Positions 5,422 to 9,105 of a stretch of 9,105 nucleotides of DNA are shown here, piece by piece. A program made the position numbers and the translations under genes. The notes below the pieces were generated by a model. That model worked only from the letters and a program-made list of their open reading frames with translations. It had not been told where the DNA came from and did not search any database. This stretch comes from Candidatus Methanomethylophilaceae archaeon (lineage in GTDB: Archaea; Thermoplasmatota; Thermoplasmata; Methanomassiliicoccales; Methanomethylophilaceae): contig JAFPVN010000260.1 of assembly GCA_017395275.1 (NCBI GenBank), positions 1 through 9,105 of the forward strand, given 5' to 3'. The stretch's first letter is position 1. Each line of letters begins with the position of its first letter.

Positions 5422-5429
5422 TTTATATA
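5422..5429 (-). promoter_or_regulatory. TATA box of the acetyltransferase gene
   Basis: TATATAAA on the minus strand is a near-consensus archaeal TATA box centred about 25 nt from the ATG at 5401. It decides the start codon in favour of 5401 over the upstream GTG at 5416. Confidence 0.65.
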
Positions 5430-5443
5430 GAATGATGGATAGA

Positions 5444-5457
5444 TTCGAAATTACGAA
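5444..5457. promoter_or_regulatory. Inverted repeat next to the thermosome TATA box
   Basis: TTCG-AAATTA-CGAA is a perfect 4-bp-arm palindrome ending 2 nt before the thermosome TATA element, where the BRE lies and where archaeal repressors commonly bind. It could be an operator for a heat-shock regulator. I cannot match it to a named regulator's site, and short palindromes arise by chance. Confidence 0.35.
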
Positions 5458-5459
5458 CA

Positions 5460-5467
5460 TTTATATA
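5460..5467 (+). promoter_or_regulatory. TATA box of the thermosome gene
   Basis: TTTATATA matches the archaeal consensus. Initiation about 25 nt downstream, near 5488, would give a leader of about 35 nt containing the GGAGG ribosome site at 5510-5514. Confidence 0.65.
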
Positions 5468-5497
5468 GAAGGACTAACGTCACAGGGCATAGTATAG

Positions 5498-5514
5498 TCC
5501 AATATACTTGGAGG
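5498..5514 (+). promoter_or_regulatory. Thermosome ribosome site partly inside a small hairpin
   Basis: GGAGG at 5510-5514, 8 nt before the ATG, is a consensus archaeal Shine-Dalgarno. The preceding bases can fold back on it: TCCAA (5498-5502) pairs with TTGGA (5508-5512) around a 5-nt loop, covering three of the five bases. Confidence 0.5.
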
Positions 5515-5522
5515 AATAAGAC

Positions 5523-7154
5523 ATGGGAATGGGTAACACACCTATCGTGATTCTTAAGGAAGGAACAAAGAGAGACAAGGGAAAGGACGCTCAGTTCAAC
5601 AACATCGCGGCCGCAAGGACGATCTCCGATGCTGTCAGGAGCAGTCTCGGACCCAGAGGAATGGACAAGATGCTCGTGGACTCCATGGGCGACGTGGTCA
5701 TCACCAACGACGGTGTGACCATCCTCAAGGAGATCGACGTACAGCACCCCGCAGCAAAGATGCTGGTCGAGGTCGCGAAGACCCAGGACCAGGAGGTCGG
5801 GGACGGAACCACAACCTCCGTCATCCTCGCAGGAGAGCTCCTCAAGAAGGCGGTCGACATGGTCGACTCCAACGTCCACCCCACCGTCATCGCCAACGGT
5901 TACAGGCTCGCATGCGCACAGACGCAGAAGATCCTCGTCGACATCTCCAAGAAGGTCGGCATCAAGGACGAGAAGGTCCTCGAGGACATCGCCGGAACCG
6001 CGATGAACAGCAAGCAGATCAACAACGCGAAGGACTTCTTCAGCAAGCTCGTCGTCGAGGCCGTCAAGACCGTCGCACAGAAGGACGGAAAGAAGTACAA
6101 GGTCGACCTCAACAACATCCAGACCGTCAAGAAGACCGGTGCCTCCATGGAGGATACCGAGCTCGTCAAGGGTCTGATCATCGACAAGGAGCCCGTCCAC
6201 TCCGCGATGCCCAAGTACATCGAGAACGCAAAGATCGCACTGATCGACGCACCCTTCGAGGTCAAGAAGACCGAGATCGAGGCCAAGATCCAGATCACCG
6301 ACCCCAACCAGCTCAACGCATTCCTCGAGGAGGAGGAGAACATGCTCAGGAGGATGGTCGAGAAGGTCAAGAAGACCGGAGCCAACGTCGTCTTCTGCCA
6401 GAAGGGAATCGACGACCTCGCCAACCACTTCCTCGCAAAGGAGGGAATCTACGCGGCAAGGCGTGTCAAGAAGTCCGATATGGAGAAGATCTCCGTGTCC
6501 ACCGGAGCCGTCATCATCAACAAGCTCGACGAGCTCAGCAAGGAGGATCTCGGAACCGCAGGATGCGTAGAGGTCAAGAAGGTTCAGGGAGAGGACATGA
6601 CCTTCATCACCGGAATGAAGGATGTCAAGAGCGTCTCCATCCTCATCAGGGGAGGAACCCAGCACATCATCGACGAGATCGAGAGGTCCCTCATCGATGC
6701 CTGGTCCGTCGTCAAAGTCGCCATCGAGGACGGCATGATGACCACCGGCGGAGGATCCACCGCAGTCGAGCTCGCCATGCAGCTCAGGAACTACTCCGCA
6801 TCCGTCGGAGGAAGGGAGCAGATCGCGATCGACAACTTCGCGTCCGCACTCGAGAGCATCCCCACCACCCTGGCGGAGAACGCAGGTCTCGACCCCATCG
6901 ACATCCTGATCGAGATGAGGAAGCAGCACAAGGAAGGCAAGATCCACGCCGGACTCAATCCGTTCACCGGAAAGGTCGAGGACATGGAGAAGCTCAAGGT
7001 CCTTGAGCCCTACAGGATCGGAAAACAGGCCATCAACTGCGCGACCGATGCCGCGATCATGATCCTCAGGATCGACGACGTCATCGCTGCACGCGGCATG
7101 CCCATGCCCGCCGGTCCGCCGGCAGCAGGAATGCCCACCCCCGGTAACGACTGA
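5523..7154 (+). CDS. thsA: Thermosome subunit (group II chaperonin)
   Basis: The 543-residue product forms two stacked rings that enclose unfolded proteins and fold them in an ATP-driven cycle in the cytoplasm, without a GroES-type lid. The diagnostic sequences are SLGPRGMDKML at residues 41-51, DVVITNDGVTIL at 57-68, and the catalytic GDGTTTSV at 93-100. The GGG motif of the second equatorial half is near residue 410. The tail is rich in Gly, Met and Pro, as in other thermosomes. Length is normal and no key residue is missing. The start is fixed by GGAGG at 8 nt. It is transcribed rightwards from a strong-looking promoter, and codon use is strongly biased (AAG, GAG, ATC, CTC), as expected for an abundant protein. 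grpE starts 65 nt downstream. Whether the ring is made of one or several subunit types depends on other genes outside the window. Confidence 0.98.
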   Translation: MGMGNTPIVILKEGTKRDKGKDAQFNNIAAARTISDAVRSSLGPRGMDKMLVDSMGDVVITNDGVTILKEIDVQHPAAKMLVEVAKTQDQEVGDGTTTSVILAGELLKKAVDMVDSNVHPTVIANGYRLACAQTQKILVDISKKVGIKDEKVLEDIAGTAMNSKQINNAKDFFSKLVVEAVKTVAQKDGKKYKVDLNNIQTVKKTGASMEDTELVKGLIIDKEPVHSAMPKYIENAKIALIDAPFEVKKTEIEAKIQITDPNQLNAFLEEEENMLRRMVEKVKKTGANVVFCQKGIDDLANHFLAKEGIYAARRVKKSDMEKISVSTGAVIINKLDELSKEDLGTAGCVEVKKVQGEDMTFITGMKDVKSVSILIRGGTQHIIDEIERSLIDAWSVVKVAIEDGMMTTGGGSTAVELAMQLRNYSASVGGREQIAIDNFASALESIPTTLAENAGLDPIDILIEMRKQHKEGKIHAGLNPFTGKVEDMEKLKVLEPYRIGKQAINCATDAAIMILRIDDVIAARGMPMPAGPPAAGMPTPGND

Positions 7155-7168
7155 AAACACTGAAAAAC

Positions 7169-7182
7169 GGGGCTCCGGCCCC
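7169..7182 (+). terminator. GC hairpin between thermosome and grpE
   Basis: GGGGC (7169-7173) and GCCCC (7178-7182) pair around the 4-nt loop TCCG, 14 nt after the thermosome stop. The following bases (ACTTTCC) hold only three Ts, so it is at best a weak or partial terminator and some read-through into grpE seems likely. It may instead protect the thermosome mRNA 3' end. Confidence 0.4.
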
Positions 7183-7219
7183 ACTTTCCAGCATTATCGA
7201 ACGATTCAGGAGCGGTAGT

Positions 7220-7735
7220 ATGACTGATAAGTCTAAACAGGAAGAGCCCAAGGAGGAGACCGTCGAGGAGGAGACCGTCGAGGAGAAGACGGCCGACCCG
7301 TTGGCGGAGGCGCAGGCGAAGGCCGAGGAGTACCTCGACATGGCCAGAAGGGTGCAGGCAGATTTCGACAACTACCGCAAGAGGTCCCAGAAGGAGAAGG
7401 AGGATTACAAAGCGTTCGCCACGGCGGACCTGCTGTCCGACCTCCTGACCATCGTGGACGACCTGGACAGGGCGCTCGAGCACAACAAAGATGACAACGA
7501 CTTCGTAACCGGTGTCAAGGGCGTCAGGAAGAACCTCATGAAGGTCCTGGAATCCAAGGGCCTGAAGGAGATCGACACCTCCGGGAAGTTCGATCCGAAC
7601 TACCACGAGGCATTCGGCATGGTAGAGGCCGATACCGACGGGGACATCGCGGAGGTGTTCCAGAAAGGATACAGCATCGGATCCCGCGTGCTGAGGACAG
7701 CGAAGGTCAAAGTGACCAAGAAGAAAACCAATTGA
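7220..7735 (+). CDS. grpE: Nucleotide exchange factor GrpE
   Basis: This encodes 171 residues of the GrpE co-chaperone, which opens the DnaK nucleotide cleft so ADP leaves and ATP enters. The first 25 or so residues are a disordered Lys/Glu-rich tail. A long helix then carries [22 protein letters not shown] (about 40-61), the usual dimerising region. The C-terminal beta domain ends with FDPNYHEAF and the signature around [20 protein letters not shown]. All expected parts are present at normal length. The start is set by GGAG (7209-7212) 7 nt before the ATG. dnaK follows after 20 nt, so the two are an operon. No strong TATA box is seen in the 65-nt gap after the thermosome gene, so grpE may be reached by read-through or from a weak promoter (an ATTATC stretch at about 7193). 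Confidence 0.97.
   Translation: MTDKSKQEEPKEETVEEETVEEKTADPLAEAQAKAEEYLDMARRVQADFDNYRKRSQKEKEDYKAFATADLLSDLLTIVDDLDRALEHNKDDNDFVTGVKGVRKNLMKVLESKGLKEIDTSGKFDPNYHEAFGMVEADTDGDIAEVFQKGYSIGSRVLRTAKVKVTKKKTN
7253..7282 (+). repeat. Two exact 15-nt tandem copies inside grpE
   Basis: GAGGAGACCGTCGAG occurs twice head to tail, encoding the doubled EETVE segment of the disordered GrpE tail. It is in frame, so the number of copies can change without breaking the gene. It looks like a recent slippage duplication. Confidence 0.8.
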
Positions 7736-7755
7736 AACTCAAAGAGGGGAATAAT

Positions 7756-9105
7756 ATGTCAAGAATAATCGGAATCGATTTGGGAACAAGCAATTCCGCC
7801 GTATCCGTCATGGAGGGCGGAAAGCCTACAATGATCAACAGCGAAGAGGGTACGAGCATCGGCGGAAAGTCATTCCCGTCATACGTCGCGTTCACGCAGG
7901 ACGGACAGCTCCTCGTCGGCGAGCCCGCCAGGAGGCAGGCCGTCACAAACCCCAACGGAACGATCAAGAACGTCAAGAGGAAGATGGGGACCAACGAAAA
8001 GGTCTACGCCAACGGTAAGGAGTACACCCCCCAGCAGATCTCCGCGTTCATCCTCCAGAAGATCAAGAGGGACGCAGAGACCTATCTCGGCGGAGAGAAG
8101 ATCGAGAAGGCGGTCATCACCGTTCCCGCATACTTCGACGACAACCAGAGGCAGGCGACCAAGGACGCAGGTGCCATCGCCGGACTCGACGTCGTACGTA
8201 TCATCAACGAGCCCACCGCGGCAGCGCTCGCATACGGTCTCGACAAGGGCAACGTGGAGCAGAAGATCCTGGTCTTCGACCTCGGAGGAGGAACCCTCGA
8301 TGTCACCATCATGGACTTCAGCGACGGAGTGTTCGAGGTCCTCTCCACCTCCGGAGACACCAAGCTCGGAGGATCGGACATGGACGAGGCTATCACCAAC
8401 TACGTGATCGGCGAGTTCAAGAAGGAGACCGGAATCGACCTCTCCCAGGACAACATGGCGTTCTGGAGGGTCAGGGAGGCATGCGAGAAGGCCAAGATCG
8501 AGCTGTCCACAACCATGCAGACCGAGATCAACCTCCCGTTCATCGCATCCGACGCATCCGGACCCAAGCACCTCGTCAAGACACTGACCCGTGCGAAGCT
8601 CGAGGAGATCGTCGAGCCCATCGTCGCACGCTGCAGGCAGTCGATCATGCAGGCCATGAACGACGCCGGACTCAATGCGGACAAGATCGACAAGATCATC
8701 ATGGTCGGCGGACCCACCAGGATGCCGATCGTCCAGAACTTCGTCGAGAACATCGTCGGACCCAAGATCCAGCGCGGAATCGACCCGATGGAGTGCGTCT
8801 CCATGGGTGCGGCCATCCAGGGAGCGGTGCTCTCCGGAGAGGTCAAGGACGTCCTCCTGCTGGATGTCACCCCGCTGTCCCTCGGTATCGAGACCCTCGG
8901 CGGAATCACCACCAAGCTCATCGACAGGAACACCACCATCCCCACCAGGAAGTCGCAGGTGTTCTCCACCGCGGCCGACAACCAGCCGTCCGTGGAGATC
9001 CACGTCGTCCAGGGAGAGAGGGAGATGGCGGCCGACAACACCTCGCTCGGCAGATTCGTCCTCGACGGAATCCCGCCCGCACGCCGCGGAGTGCCTCAGA
9101 TCGAG
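7756..9105 (+). CDS. dnaK: Chaperone DnaK (Hsp70), 3' end cut by window edge
   Basis: The 450 residues present contain the whole ATPase domain and the beginning of the peptide-binding domain of Hsp70, which holds extended protein chains and releases them on ATP binding. Visible are the phosphate loops [12 protein letters not shown] (5-16) and [13 protein letters not shown] (173-185), [14 protein letters not shown] (150-163), and the interdomain linker VLLLDVT (366-372) with the following PLSLGIET. Compared from memory with E. coli DnaK, a segment of roughly 23 residues after KNVKRKMG (about residue 78) is absent; this is the short form of Gram-positive bacteria and archaea. A GAGGGG ribosome site (7744-7749) precedes the ATG by 6 nt. 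The gene follows grpE by 20 nt and should be co-translated with it. Only the right window edge truncates it. dnaJ is not seen and may follow. Confidence 0.98.
   Translation, partial: MSRIIGIDLGTSNSAVSVMEGGKPTMINSEEGTSIGGKSFPSYVAFTQDGQLLVGEPARRQAVTNPNGTIKNVKRKMGTNEKVYANGKEYTPQQISAFILQKIKRDAETYLGGEKIEKAVITVPAYFDDNQRQATKDAGAIAGLDVVRIINEPTAAALAYGLDKGNVEQKILVFDLGGGTLDVTIMDFSDGVFEVLSTSGDTKLGGSDMDEAITNYVIGEFKKETGIDLSQDNMAFWRVREACEKAKIELSTTMQTEINLPFIASDASGPKHLVKTLTRAKLEEIVEPIVARCRQSIMQAMNDAGLNADKIDKIIMVGGPTRMPIVQNFVENIVGPKIQRGIDPMECVSMGAAIQGAVLSGEVKDVLLLDVTPLSLGIETLGGITTKLIDRNTTIPTRKSQVFSTAADNQPSVEIHVVQGEREMAADNTSLGRFVLDGIPPARRGVPQIE

Larger units (their letters stand above)
5402..5522. promoter_or_regulatory. 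Divergent promoter region, acetyltransferase / thermosome
   Basis: This 121-bp AT-rich gap separates two divergent genes. It holds a minus-strand TATA box at 5422-5429 (leaderless start of the acetyltransferase), a plus-strand TATA box at 5460-5467, a TTCG-N6-CGAA inverted repeat at 5444-5457, and a strong ribosome site for the thermosome. The 11-mer TTTATATAGAA occurs twice in direct orientation (5422-5432 and 5460-5470), so the left TATA box might also act toward the thermosome. Confidence 0.7.

Noticed and set aside
5473..5477. CTAAC near the thermosome promoter as half of a CTAAC-N5-GTTAG heat-shock regulator site
   Set aside because: The matching GTTAG half is absent at the required spacing.
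5451..7184. 577-codon open frame on the minus strand opposite the thermosome gene
   Set aside because: It is a mirror of a strongly biased GC-rich gene; the translation is a low-complexity run of Leu, Val, Asp and Gly with no family resemblance, while the plus strand encodes an unmistakable chaperonin.
7879..9003. 374-codon open frame on the minus strand opposite dnaK
   Set aside because: Same mirror effect: repetitive Asp/Leu/Val composition and no motif, against a clear DnaK on the plus strand.
1..9105. CRISPR array, insertion sequence, phage genes, or a defence system
   Set aside because: No regularly spaced direct repeats, no transposase or integrase, and no toxin, nuclease or restriction genes were seen on either strand.

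Overview
The window looks like ordinary chromosomal DNA of a methanogen-like euryarchaeon, most plausibly from the Methanomassiliicoccales/Thermoplasmata. The evidence is a group II chaperonin (thermosome) next to a grpE-dnaK pair, a complete HypE with its C-terminal Cys (so the cell matures a [NiFe]-hydrogenase), archaeal TATA boxes about 25 nt upstream of several start codons (leaderless mRNAs), a tRNA-Arg without encoded CCA, and GC-rich third codon positions. The order-level placement is an inference; no rRNA or methanogenesis marker is present.

Left part (1-2874): a DUF1015-family gene on the minus strand runs off the left edge. Upstream of it, on the same strand, lies hypE, whose terminator T-tract coincides with the DUF1015 TATA box. 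A tRNA-Arg(UCG) gene diverges from hypE and is followed 50 nt later by a FrnE-like DsbA-family thiol oxidoreductase, which ends in a strong hairpin/T-rich terminator at 2844-2874.

Middle part (2875-5401): four minus-strand genes. Read in the direction of transcription they are a GNAT acetyltransferase and a DUF368/PopT-family polyprenyl-phosphate translocase (16 nt apart, a probable operon), then a small cytosolic chagasin-type cysteine-protease inhibitor with its own leaderless promoter, then an aquaporin with an AqpZ-like water-selective filter.

Right part (5402-9105): a 121-bp divergent promoter region with two TATA boxes and an inverted repeat leads into the thermosome gene, then grpE and dnaK (cut by the right edge). 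This is a protein-folding cluster: the thermosome encloses substrates in an ATP-driven chamber, and DnaK with its exchange factor GrpE handles extended chains. dnaJ, if present, would lie to the right of the window.

Every gene belongs to a known family and I see no clear new multi-gene system, mobile element or CRISPR array. No gene-free stretch reaches 300 bases; the longest is the 121-bp region at 5402-5522. The points most worth a second look are the control region of the thermosome gene, the acetyltransferase-PopT pair, the intracellular chagasin homologue, and the water-type filter of the aquaporin.
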